Positions 24,963-34,438 of a DNA stretch of 36,421 nucleotides are shown here, in pieces. Origin of the DNA: Bordetella parapertussis (GTDB taxonomy: Bacteria > Pseudomonadota > Gammaproteobacteria > Burkholderiales > Burkholderiaceae_B). Where the stretch lies: the NCBI GenBank assembly GCA_945903445.1, contig CAMDNZ010000032.1, positions 1 through 36,421 of the forward strand, written 5' to 3'. The notes beneath the pieces were generated by a model, which worked only from the letters and a program-made list of their open reading frames with translations, had not been told where the DNA came from and ran no database searches. The position numbers and the translations under genes were made by a program. How positions within the stretch are numbered: position 1 is the stretch's first letter; each line of letters opens with the position of its first letter.

Positions 24963-26732
24963 TTACCCGCCCTGGGCAGGTGACCTCGACACTCGCCGTA
25001 CCTCGCTTTGATCGACGATTGCCAACAACTGGCGCTGTCGATGGTCAGGCTTAGGATCGGTCCGTAGCGCGTTGACTTCCTCCGCTGTAAGCGTGCTGGC
25101 CAGCGCCTCCAAAGAATCGAAAGTGGTTTGATAAGCCTGCTGCGTCCGCGCGTCGATTTGCTCCAACGCATTCCACGCCGACATCATGTGTGCCTGATGT
25201 TGCCTCTCGTCGCTGACATTCATGCTCAAGGTGCCGATCTTGTCATGGAACACCGGCAAGGCATTCGGCCCCGCCTCCCACACTTTGCGCTGATCCTGGA
25301 TGCTCGTGCTGCCCTGATCTGGATGACGGGTGATCAGATTGATGAAAAATGCCTTAATGCCACCTAGCCAGCCATCGGGCTTTCGTTGAGGCTCACCGCC
25401 ATGCATCACTTGGTAGGCCTTACCGCCCTCATCGAACGTCATCAGCAGGGTACGGGCTCGCTGCTCGGCAACGACACCGTCCACCGCGCCCCTCCCTGGA
25501 ACATTCGCTTTGCCAGGCTGAACGAACACTTCTGCAGGCATATTGCTGCCGATACCGCCATCGGCATACACCCGCTTAACACCGTCATCGACCATTGCTA
25601 CTGCTTTAAACACCACCGGGAAAGCCATAGAGATACGGGCCGCATACGCAACCGGCATATCCGGTGCCGAATCGGCATCGAAATACGCTTCGCACTGATC
25701 TGTCTGGTTCCAGCCCGTGACGGTCAACAGCTTGAATTTTTCGGGCGCAAGATTATGCAAGAGTCTCAGATCGTTGAACGTAATCATGCTTTCTTTGTGA
25801 GGCTGAGCGAAATCCGGCAACGTTTGCAGCGCCACCAGTCGCTGGGCATGCGCGGGGGGCATCGCTTTCAACGCGCGTTGAAATTCAGGCTCGTTCGCTT
25901 GCGATCTCAAATAATCATGAACGTTTGTAGCGACAGTCCGATCCAAGGTCTGGAGTGAATTAAAGGCAGGCGCGAGTCCACCCGCCAGCTCGAGATCCGG
26001 ATACACGCGCTCAAGTTCGCCACCGCCGCTCAATGCATCGAACACACCAGGCCGAAACAACTTATCGGCTACATTCCGTTCGAACTGCGCAGCGCTCATT
26101 CCGGCTGCCAGGCACGTGGCGGTCATGGCACCAGCCGACGATCCCGCGATGTGTTTCAGTCCAGACAAAACACCTGCCTTTTGCATCTGATCGAGGGCTG
26201 CGCTGTACCCAATGCCCTTTGCACCACCACCGCGCAGCACGAGGTTCTCCAATTGAGGCGCACGACGAACGACCGCGATCGGCGGGCCATCTGAGGTAAT
26301 TTGCGGGCGTACATCCACAGGCTTCAAGTTGGACATGATCTGCAGGCGAGTTGCATCGACACGCAGCCGATCCAATGCCATGGTGGCCTGTTGGTTGGCG
26401 GACTTCATCATGGTGGCAAAAGCGCTGCCCGACATGGCGCCGCCCGACTGACCGGGCAACGGACTGAACACCCGTTCTACGATAGCCTCGAACTTGCTTT
26501 GAACATCGTTGGAAAACGCTGCGACGCCACCCGTGCCCATAATATGGATCAGCCTACCCGCTTCACCCTCGAAGTGCCGCTCGAACGAACGCTTGGCGAC
26601 ATCGACTTGATCGGCACTGACATCGGGTAGCGAAAAAAGACCTTGCAACTTACTCAGGGCCGAGGGCACCACCCCGATGACCGCTCGCGCAACCATCGCC
26701 ACAGCGCTCACGACGTTCGAGATCGAAATCAT
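24963..26732 (-). CDS. Patatin-like phospholipase, ExoU-type effector candidate, copy B
   Basis: The 589-residue paralogue of copy A has oxyanion loop RGGGAKGIG (167-175), GSSAG (197-201, S199) and D391 in DGG. The central stretch PQLENLVLRGGGAKGIGYSA is identical to copy A. The first 30 residues are hydrophobic (VVSAVAMVARAVIGVVPSAL), unlike copy A. This could be an amphipathic secretion or membrane segment, or a cryptic signal. The helical C-terminal domain with NALPVFHDKIGTLSMNVSD is conserved. Its ATG overlaps the stop of chaperone-like copy B (ATGA) with GGGAGCGG upstream, so effector and chaperone are co-translated. Confidence 0.85.
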   Translation of the reverse strand: MISISNVVSAVAMVARAVIGVVPSALSKLQGLFSLPDVSADQVDVAKRSFERHFEGEAGRLIHIMGTGGVAAFSNDVQSKFEAIVERVFSPLPGQSGGAMSGSAFATMMKSANQQATMALDRLRVDATRLQIMSNLKPVDVRPQITSDGPPIAVVRRAPQLENLVLRGGGAKGIGYSAALDQMQKAGVLSGLKHIAGSSAGAMTATCLAAGMSAAQFERNVADKLFRPGVFDALSGGGELERVYPDLELAGGLAPAFNSLQTLDRTVATNVHDYLRSQANEPEFQRALKAMPPAHAQRLVALQTLPDFAQPHKESMITFNDLRLLHNLAPEKFKLLTVTGWNQTDQCEAYFDADSAPDMPVAYAARISMAFPVVFKAVAMVDDGVKRVYADGGIGSNMPAEVFVQPGKANVPGRGAVDGVVAEQRARTLLMTFDEGGKAYQVMHGGEPQRKPDGWLGGIKAFFINLITRHPDQGSTSIQDQRKVWEAGPNALPVFHDKIGTLSMNVSDERQHQAHMMSAWNALEQIDARTQQAYQTTFDSLEALASTLTAEEVNALRTDPKPDHRQRQLLAIVDQSEVRRVSRSPAQGG

Positions 26733-27652
26733 GACACCGCTCCCGGCTTGATCTGCCTGGCATGGTGTGCCGAGGTATACAAGAAATCGGCTTGGTCAAG
26801 CGCAACAAGTCGTACGAGATCGCGGACGGCGCGGGCCTGTTCGACTTGATATTGCAGCCATCGAGGCCAGTCATCCTCGTCCGATCCATCGAGCGTTATA
26901 CGCGCGGTCGTCGTGACGAAATCACGGCTGTCCAATCCGACCGCAAAAGTATGCCCGTTTAGCGCGGCCTCGTTGATCTCCAACGCGCACTTGATGACCA
27001 TCCGGCGCAGCGTCCCCAGCAACAGCACGGCATCGTGCAGAAAAAAATCGACCAGTACGAGTCGATTGGCAGGATGAAGCGTGACGCGCCCAGGCAGGTC
27101 ATCGAACAGCAGATCAAAACTACGTACACCCGGCGGCAGTGCCGTCACGCCGCAAGACTGCGCCAAACGCTCGAATTCGACCTCGGCCCGAAAGTTCTCG
27201 CCCAACACATCGCGCGAGTCGCCCGACACAGCAGGCATGACCGCAGACACATAGGGCTGAGTCGGTAGAGCAATCAGTCGAAAAAGGTAATCGGCAGCGG
27301 TCTCGAGCGCCGACGCAGCGCTGACCGCATACAACGGTAGGTTCAGGCTCAATCCTAGCGAATGAGAAATCCCACCGACCAGGCCTGCACCCAGCCGGGT
27401 ATCGAACGTGTGGCGTAAAAGCGCCTCGCCTGTCTTGTCGTCGTAGCTGGGATCGTCGTCATGCTGCCGTACCCATGCCGACAAGAGCAGGCTGCCGTGC
27501 GTCCGTTGGCGACGCATCCCCAACGATCTGAAAGCGTCCACCGGCACGACCCAACTCGACGGAGGCGAGTCGCTAGGCAGTGGATTGCCAGTAAAAATCG
27601 CCTCGGTATATTCGGCGGCGGCTTGTGCAACATCGAAAATTGAGTTTTGCAT
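26729..27652 (-). CDS. CesT/type III chaperone-like protein, copy B
   Basis: The 307-residue paralogue of copy A begins MQNSIFDVAQAAAEYTEAIF and shares the same plan: DAFRSLGMRRQRTHGSLLLS, LVGGISHSLGLSLNLPLYAV, then the CesT-like half with SFDLLFDDLPGRVTLHPANR, LVLVDFFLHDAVLL, RRMVIKCALEINEAAL and FAVGLDSRDFVTTTARITL. Acidic overall character suits a secretion chaperone. It precedes and overlaps patatin B, the opposite order to copy A. No strong ribosome site is seen before ATG 27652 (CAGGCGG is nearest). It could alternatively be an immunity-like binding protein of the phospholipase; two copies for two enzymes fits either view. Confidence 0.7.
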   Translation of the reverse strand: MQNSIFDVAQAAAEYTEAIFTGNPLPSDSPPSSWVVPVDAFRSLGMRRQRTHGSLLLSAWVRQHDDDPSYDDKTGEALLRHTFDTRLGAGLVGGISHSLGLSLNLPLYAVSAASALETAADYLFRLIALPTQPYVSAVMPAVSGDSRDVLGENFRAEVEFERLAQSCGVTALPPGVRSFDLLFDDLPGRVTLHPANRLVLVDFFLHDAVLLLGTLRRMVIKCALEINEAALNGHTFAVGLDSRDFVTTTARITLDGSDEDDWPRWLQYQVEQARAVRDLVRLVALDQADFLYTSAHHARQIKPGAVS

Positions 27653-27796
27653 GACACCGCCTGAGCAGACGAGATTTCAGAATCGTAGTAATGCCATACA
27701 AACCAAATGAAACTCAGCGATACAGAATTAAAACGGCGCACACGGATGCGCGCCCATGTCGGGCGCCCCGCGAGGTCTCATGCCTTATTCGCACAT

Positions 27797-27826
27797 AAAA
27801 AAATCGGCCGACAAGTGTCGACCGAT
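27797..27826 (-). terminator. Intrinsic terminator of the DUF945 gene
   Basis: On the minus strand a stem of ATCGG and TGTCG-type arms (5 bp, one mismatch, then 4 bp, four-base loop; 27803-27826) is followed by seven T's (the A-run 27797-27803 on the plus strand). It lies 23 bases after the DUF945 stop at 27849. Confidence 0.75.
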
Positions 27827-27848
27827 CCCGATTGACGCTAAAGCGGTG

Positions 27849-29450
27849 TTATTGCGGTGCGACCGTCGATGCAGCGCTTTCCTCTTCGGGCGCAGCACCG
27901 TCCAGCGCCTCTTCTTCGCCTTCTATCTCATCGCCTTCTTCGTCCATGGGGATGTCCATGCCACCACCCATGCCGCCGCCCATCGCCAGACCGAACATTT
28001 GGCCAGCAAACTCCTCCACCGGCATTTTCGCGCCGTTGAAGTCGATTTGACCGTCAGCGTAGTTCAAGGTGGTGACGATATTGTCGCCTTCAGCACGGCC
28101 AACGGCCATCTGCACGGCCATGCCCGCCATTTCCTCGACGTCTTGTTGCGCTTGCGTCGCGGCGCGTGCTCCCTCGACGCCCGACTCCAAGTATTGCAGC
28201 GTCAGCAAATCGGTGACCATCGGACGATTCAGCACCAGACGTGCGTCCAGCTTGCGCACAGTCTCGGCGATCAGCGCGTCGATGTTCATTTCTGGCGCTT
28301 GCGGCTTGGTCAGATCGACCGATAAGGTGAACGTGCTTTCACCCTTAGCGGTACGAACGACGAAGGGATCAATGGATATGGTCGGATTGCCGGCCAGCAA
28401 CTTGCCCAACGTATCCAAAAACGCTTGCTGCTGCTCGGCGCTCAGCTCAGGCTCGTCAGGATTACCGGCGGCCTGAGCACGAATCATGGCCTGGCGGTAT
28501 TGCTCGGTCAGTTCTTGCAAGGCCGTGGCGTCGATGTTGGCGACGTTCAGCTTGAATTGGCCGCTCGCGATATCGCGCCCATCGAGTTGGACCTGCGCCA
28601 CTTCGTACAAGATCGAGCCGGCTACTTTATTGGCGTCCTGCTTCAGATCGACGCGTTGGTGGTAGCCATCGACCCGGAATTTACGCTCGCCCGTGTCCAA
28701 TCCGGCCGATTTGATGGTCAGCACGTTTTCGCCGATCAGATTCTTGTCGACGCTGCTGTTCAGATCCAGGCCCGTCAGGAATATCGAGGTCGGCACACCG
28801 TCGGCGATGCCGCCGAACTGGAAATTCTCGAATTTGCCGCTCACCGTGGTGGCGCCGGCGCCGCGATCGTCGGCCGAAACGTCCAGCACCATTCCGGAAA
28901 ACGCGACCGAATGCTCGCTCGCTTTGTAATCGAGCGGCGACAGGATGAACTGGCCTTGCACGTGGCCGCCATAACCCAGCACGGCGTTACCGCGCAAGGG
29001 CACCTGATCCTTGGCTGCCTTGAACCAGGCCTCGACCACCTCGTTGCGCTCTAGCGCAAAGGTGCTCGATGCCATCACGGGACGCAGGTTGCCGCGCTTG
29101 AGACTGGACAACGGGAAAGGACCATGTTCGAGATGATCGGTCATGTAAACCGTCTTCATCTGAGCGGGCTCAGGTACCTTTGCGGGCTCGGCTTCGCTTT
29201 CCGCCTCGGACGACGGTATGGCGAACGTCAGGCTATAGCGCGCATCGGACGAGAAAATACCGCGTGCGAAACGCTCCAACCCCAGCTTCACTTGCAATTC
29301 CGGCACAGCCATCGTGATCTCGGCATTGGCCCGATCCAGTGCTGCGCGGATCTCGCGCTCGGCGCGCATGCCGGTATACCAGGCTGTGCCCACCCATATG
29401 ACGCCCGCGACGACCACCACGCCCGCGACAAGCTTTGCGGCTTTGCTCAT
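27849..29450 (-). CDS. DUF945 (YdgA-like) envelope protein
   Basis: The 533-residue protein has one N-terminal transmembrane segment (about residues 6-25, KLVAGVVVVAGVIWVGTAWY) and a long beta-rich periplasmic region typical of DUF945/YdgA proteins, with HLEHGPFPLSSLKRGNLRPV as a recognisable family stretch. The C-terminus is odd: GLAMGGGMGGGMDIPMDEEG, then an acidic tail ending EEESAASTVAPQ. Start 29450 is supported by AGGAGAGGAAAAG upstream. Function is unknown; E. coli YdgA is an inner-membrane-associated protein of unclear role. Confidence 0.85.
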   Translation of the reverse strand: MSKAAKLVAGVVVVAGVIWVGTAWYTGMRAEREIRAALDRANAEITMAVPELQVKLGLERFARGIFSSDARYSLTFAIPSSEAESEAEPAKVPEPAQMKTVYMTDHLEHGPFPLSSLKRGNLRPVMASSTFALERNEVVEAWFKAAKDQVPLRGNAVLGYGGHVQGQFILSPLDYKASEHSVAFSGMVLDVSADDRGAGATTVSGKFENFQFGGIADGVPTSIFLTGLDLNSSVDKNLIGENVLTIKSAGLDTGERKFRVDGYHQRVDLKQDANKVAGSILYEVAQVQLDGRDIASGQFKLNVANIDATALQELTEQYRQAMIRAQAAGNPDEPELSAEQQQAFLDTLGKLLAGNPTISIDPFVVRTAKGESTFTLSVDLTKPQAPEMNIDALIAETVRKLDARLVLNRPMVTDLLTLQYLESGVEGARAATQAQQDVEEMAGMAVQMAVGRAEGDNIVTTLNYADGQIDFNGAKMPVEEFAGQMFGLAMGGGMGGGMDIPMDEEGDEIEGEEEALDGAAPEEESAASTVAPQ

Positions 29451-29678
29451 GATGCTTTTCCTCTCCTGTGTAGAGCGCCGGATTATAGGACTGCGTGAAG
29501 CCGGTTCGTTACCACGACAAGTGCCGAATTGAAGCCATCTGTTACGTAACGCTTCCGACAATTACCGTCCTGGCGTCGGCCATGCGGCTTTTAAGATGCG
29601 CCTCGGCTACAATGCGGTGCTCGCTGTACCAATCCGCTTGCTATGGTGCTACTCGTTTCTGGGTAACGCCCATTGGCC

Positions 29679-29698
29679 CGGCCTCACCTTTGAGGCCG
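29679..29698 (+). promoter_or_regulatory. Hairpin in the leader of the helicase gene
   Basis: CGGCCTC (29679-29685) pairs with GAGGCCG (29692-29698) around a six-base loop, 48 bases before the start codon. It may be part of a structured 5' leader, which RhlE-type helicase mRNAs could use for regulation, but no T-run or known motif is present. Confidence 0.35.
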
Positions 29699-29746
29699 CG
29701 CATCAAACCTCCTGACGCAACCGTCTCGATTGGAGCCGCTCCCTGA

Positions 29747-31270
<1,524 letters not shown>

Positions 31271-31312
31271 ACCCAGGCGTTCAGTTCATCTTTCACACCG
31301 GAATCCTGCTGC

Positions 31313-31942
31313 ATGCTGCTCTCTACTTGGCTCGCCTTTTTTGCTGCCGCTTGGGCGATTTCTTTTTCGCCTGGCGCGGGTGCCATCTCGGCCATGTCCT
31401 GCGGCTTGCGTCACGGCTTTGGGCGCACCTACTGGAATACCTTCGGTCTGATCGCCGGCATCATCTTTCAGTTCGTGATCGTTGGATTGGGCTTGGGCGC
31501 CGTACTGGCCACCTCCGAGTTGGCGTTCTCCATCGTCAAATATCTTGGCGTGGCCTACCTTATCTACCTGGGCGTCAAACAGTTTCGTACCGACGCCGCA
31601 CCGGTGGCGGTAGACAAGGACGCGGGCGAGTTCGTCCCGGCTCGGACCCTGGTCTTGCGCGGGTTTCTCATCAACGCCAGCAATCCCAAGGGCACCGTGT
31701 TTTTGTTGGCGGTCGTGCCGCAATTCGTCAATCTGGCCCAGGCACTGGTGCCGCAATACGCCCTCATGGCGCTGACATTGGGCTTCACCGATCTGGTGGC
31801 CATGTCGTGCTATGCGCTACTGGCATCGCGTTTCCTGCGCCTTTTGAAAAGCCCCCGACATATCCGCTGGATGAATCGAGGCTTCGGTGCGCTGTTCATC
31901 CTGGCGGGCGTGTTCCTGGCCAGCTTCCGACGTGCCGACTGA
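31313..31942 (+). CDS. LysE/RhtB-family amino acid exporter
   Basis: The 209-residue membrane protein has the RhtB pattern: an N-terminal helix with SFSPGAGAISAMSCGLRHGF, the signature of the family, then about five further hydrophobic segments including YLGVAYLIYLGVKQF and GFLINASNPKGTVFLLAVVPQF. Such proteins export homoserine, threonine, lysine or other amino acids by proton exchange. Substrate cannot be predicted. It starts 42 bases after the helicase gene in the same direction. Confidence 0.9.
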   Translation: MLLSTWLAFFAAAWAISFSPGAGAISAMSCGLRHGFGRTYWNTFGLIAGIIFQFVIVGLGLGAVLATSELAFSIVKYLGVAYLIYLGVKQFRTDAAPVAVDKDAGEFVPARTLVLRGFLINASNPKGTVFLLAVVPQFVNLAQALVPQYALMALTLGFTDLVAMSCYALLASRFLRLLKSPRHIRWMNRGFGALFILAGVFLASFRRAD

Positions 31943-32010
31943 GGCGCCCCCGACTGCAATTCGCATCATCAGCCCGACAGAACAGGTCGCTTTCGTAGAA
32001 TCCATTTGCC

Positions 32011-33633
32011 ATGAGCCTGATAGAAGAAGTCGCCCGACGACGCACATTCGCCATCATTTCCCACCCCGACGCGGGCAAAACCACGCTGACCGAAAAACTG
32101 CTGCTGTTCGCCGGTGCGATTCAGATTGCAGGTAGCGTCAAAGCGCGCAAGGCGTCGCGCCACGCGTCGTCGGACTGGATGGAAATCGAAAAGCAACGTG
32201 GCATTTCGGTGGCCTCCTCGGTCATGCAGATGGAATATCGCGACTGCGTCATCAATTTGCTGGATACGCCGGGCCACCAGGACTTTTCCGAAGACACTTA
32301 TCGGGTGTTGACGGCGGTCGATGCCGCGCTGATGGTGATCGACGCGGCCAACGGTGTCGAGCCTCAGACCATTCGCCTGTTGCAGGTCTGCCGGGCACGC
32401 AACACGCCGATCATCGCGTTCATCAACAAAATGGACCGCGAGGTACGCGAACCGCTGGACTTGCTTTCCGAAATCGAGTCGCACCTGGGCATGGATGCCG
32501 TACCGTTCTCGTGGCCGGTGGGCATGGGCAAGGCGTTCGGCGGCGTATTCGACATCCGCCGCGATCGCATGCGTATTTTCCGACCCGGCCAAGAACGCCG
32601 CTCGGATAACGACGACATTATCGAAGGCCGGGGCAATCCCGAAATCGCACAAAAATTCGGTGCCGCATTCGAGCAGGCCGATGGCGAGATCGAATTGATT
32701 ACCGAAGCCGCGCCCGCGTTTGATCACGCAGCGTTCCTGGCGGGCAAACAAGCGCCTGTGTTCTTCGGATCGGCCATCAACAACTTCGGCGTTCAGGAAG
32801 TCTTGGATGCATTGGTCGAACTCGCACCTGCACCCGGCCCGCGTCAATCGCTGCAACGCCTGGTGCAACCGGAAGAGCCCAAGTTCTCGGGTGTCGTGTT
32901 CAAAGTGCAGGCCAATATGGATCCCGCGCACCGCGACCGGGTGGCCTTCGTTCGGGTGGCATCGGGCCGCTTCGACCGGGGCATGCGCCTGAAGGTCAGC
33001 CGGACCAACAAAGAAATCCGACCGAACAACGTGGTGTCGTTTCTGTCGCAGCGCCGTGAATTGCTGGACGAGGCGTATGCAGGCGACGTGATCGGCATCC
33101 CCAACCACGGTATCTTGCAGCTGGGTGATGTACTCACCGAAGGCGAAGCCTTGCAGTTTACCGGGCTGCCTTTTTTCGCGCCGGAATTGTTCCAAGCCGT
33201 CGAAGTCAAAGACCCGCTACGCACCAAGCAGTTGCGCACGGGACTTGCCCAGTTGGGCGAAGAGGGCGCGATTCAGGTGTTTCGTCCCGAGGCGGCAGGA
33301 GGAGCCCTGCTTCTGGGCGCGGTTGGTCAATTGCAGTTCGAAGTTGTCGCGCATCGGTTGAAGACGGAATACAACGTCGAAGCCCGTCTGATGCCTTCGC
33401 GCTACAACCTGGCACGCTGGATCACGTCCGACGACCCCAAGGCATTGCGCAAGTTCATGGATGCCAATGCCGCACACATCGCCTATGATGTCGTCGACGC
33501 GACCGCCTTCCTGGCGGGATCGCAGGCGCAACTGCGCGTGGTGCAAGAGCTGTACCCCGAAGTGAAATTCCATGCCATGCGCGAACATGGTGGTCGGGTG
33601 TTTGGCGCACAAGCCGGCGCTAAAAGCACGTAG
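32011..33633 (+). CDS. prfC: Peptide chain release factor 3
   Basis: RF3 is the GTPase that recycles RF1/RF2 from the ribosome after termination. The 540-residue protein shows G1 SHPDAGKTT (17-25), the switch region containing EKQRGISVASSVMQM, G3 DTPGHQDFSEDTYR and G4 NKMDRE. RF3-specific C-terminal sequences follow, such as RAGLAQLGEEGAIQVF-like (here RTGLAQLGEEGAIQVFRPE) and LGAVGQLQFEVVAHRL. The HQDFSEDTYR variant distinguishes RF3 from EF-G. It begins 68 bases after the exporter gene. Confidence 0.96.
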   Translation: MSLIEEVARRRTFAIISHPDAGKTTLTEKLLLFAGAIQIAGSVKARKASRHASSDWMEIEKQRGISVASSVMQMEYRDCVINLLDTPGHQDFSEDTYRVLTAVDAALMVIDAANGVEPQTIRLLQVCRARNTPIIAFINKMDREVREPLDLLSEIESHLGMDAVPFSWPVGMGKAFGGVFDIRRDRMRIFRPGQERRSDNDDIIEGRGNPEIAQKFGAAFEQADGEIELITEAAPAFDHAAFLAGKQAPVFFGSAINNFGVQEVLDALVELAPAPGPRQSLQRLVQPEEPKFSGVVFKVQANMDPAHRDRVAFVRVASGRFDRGMRLKVSRTNKEIRPNNVVSFLSQRRELLDEAYAGDVIGIPNHGILQLGDVLTEGEALQFTGLPFFAPELFQAVEVKDPLRTKQLRTGLAQLGEEGAIQVFRPEAAGGALLLGAVGQLQFEVVAHRLKTEYNVEARLMPSRYNLARWITSDDPKALRKFMDANAAHIAYDVVDATAFLAGSQAQLRVVQELYPEVKFHAMREHGGRVFGAQAGAKST

Positions 33634-33654
33634 ACGATTAACGAGGTGGGCCGA

Positions 33655-34323
33655 ATGTCTTGGCGGGTTTTGGTTGTTACTTTGTTGCTGGCGCTGGGCG
33701 CTTCGGCATGGGCAGGTATCCAGTTAGGCGACTGGCTGGTTCAACACGCCCCCCAAGCCGCGCCACCGCCGGGTCAGAACGAGAACAACCAGGAACGCCT
33801 GGACGCGGATGGCAAACCTTACGTGGCTCAACCGCCGCAACCTCGGGTAGATGGTACGCTGGGCGTGCCGGAGAAAGCGGCCGCGACCAACTGGGAAGTG
33901 GCCACCGTATCGCTATTCGACACGGTCAACGATCCCGCCATTACGCTGTCGCGCTCCGGCGTCACGCCGGGTCAGGCCGCCGAGCTGGCCGCCCATGCCA
34001 AGTCGTCCTTGCCGGGTGCCGACGAAAACGATGCGCTCGATTCCATGGCATCGGCCGGCACGTCCTCGACGGGCGGCGCCATCATGGCGTCCGGTTCGTT
34101 CGGTGGTGGCAGCTTCGTGCAGAACGCGCAAATGCCGGTCGCAGGCAGTGCGCCAGCGGCAACCGGGGGCGGCCATTGGCTGCAAAGCCTACGACGAGAA
34201 CTGGCGCAGTGCGCCAACCAGGGCTTTTTCGATCGCCCGACCTGCGCCTGGAATGCGCGTAATCGTTATTGCGGCCCGAATCAGGCTTGGGGCCGAGTCG
34301 CGGAATGTCCGCAACGGCCTTGA
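33655..34323 (+). CDS. Secreted or membrane-anchored protein with C-terminal four-cysteine motif
   Basis: The 222-residue protein has an N-terminal hydrophobic segment (residues 4-21, RVLVVTLLLALGASAWAG), a low-complexity central part rich in proline, alanine and glycine, and a compact end with C186, C197, C206 and C218 in the pattern ELAQC, DRPTC, NRYCGPN and AECP. Similar Cys-rich ends are common in Burkholderiales proteins of unknown function. Start 33655 has GAGGTG six bases upstream (33643-33648); a GTG at 33646 is less likely. It follows prfC by 21 bases. I do not recognise a function; disulfides or metal binding are possible. Confidence 0.75.
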   Translation: MSWRVLVVTLLLALGASAWAGIQLGDWLVQHAPQAAPPPGQNENNQERLDADGKPYVAQPPQPRVDGTLGVPEKAAATNWEVATVSLFDTVNDPAITLSRSGVTPGQAAELAAHAKSSLPGADENDALDSMASAGTSSTGGAIMASGSFGGGSFVQNAQMPVAGSAPAATGGGHWLQSLRRELAQCANQGFFDRPTCAWNARNRYCGPNQAWGRVAECPQRP

Positions 34324-34374
34324 GGGCGCTGAACACCTGCCGAACCGTCATCCCGAAGCCGAAACAGCGGTGTC

Positions 34375-34405
34375 AAAAAAAGCCTTCGGCGTTTCGACCG
34401 AAGGC
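34375..34405 (-). terminator. Intrinsic terminator of the M60-like gene
   Basis: On the minus strand GCCTTCGG (34405-34398) and CCGAAGGC (34389-34382) form an 8-bp stem with an eight-base loop, followed by seven T's (A-run 34375-34381 on the plus strand). It sits 34 bases after the stop of the gene ending at 34439. The same hairpin may also serve the convergent gene ending at 34323, but it has no T-run on that side. Confidence 0.85.
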
Positions 34406-34438
34406 GATTGTCGAGCTTTCTTACTCGCACCCGGCAGA

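Noticed and set aside
21753..27652. Simple tandem duplication of one effector-chaperone unit
   Set aside because: The gene order is inverted between the two pairs although the strand is the same, so a plain tandem copy does not explain it.
21753..27652. Genomic island bounded by tRNA, integrase or insertion sequences
   Set aside because: I see no integrase, transposase or direct repeats at the edges; the only tRNA is 10 kb away.
31969..33195. Minus-strand open frame of 408 codons opposite prfC
   Set aside because: Rich in His/Arg/Gln with no recognisable domain, a typical shadow of a GC-rich conserved gene.
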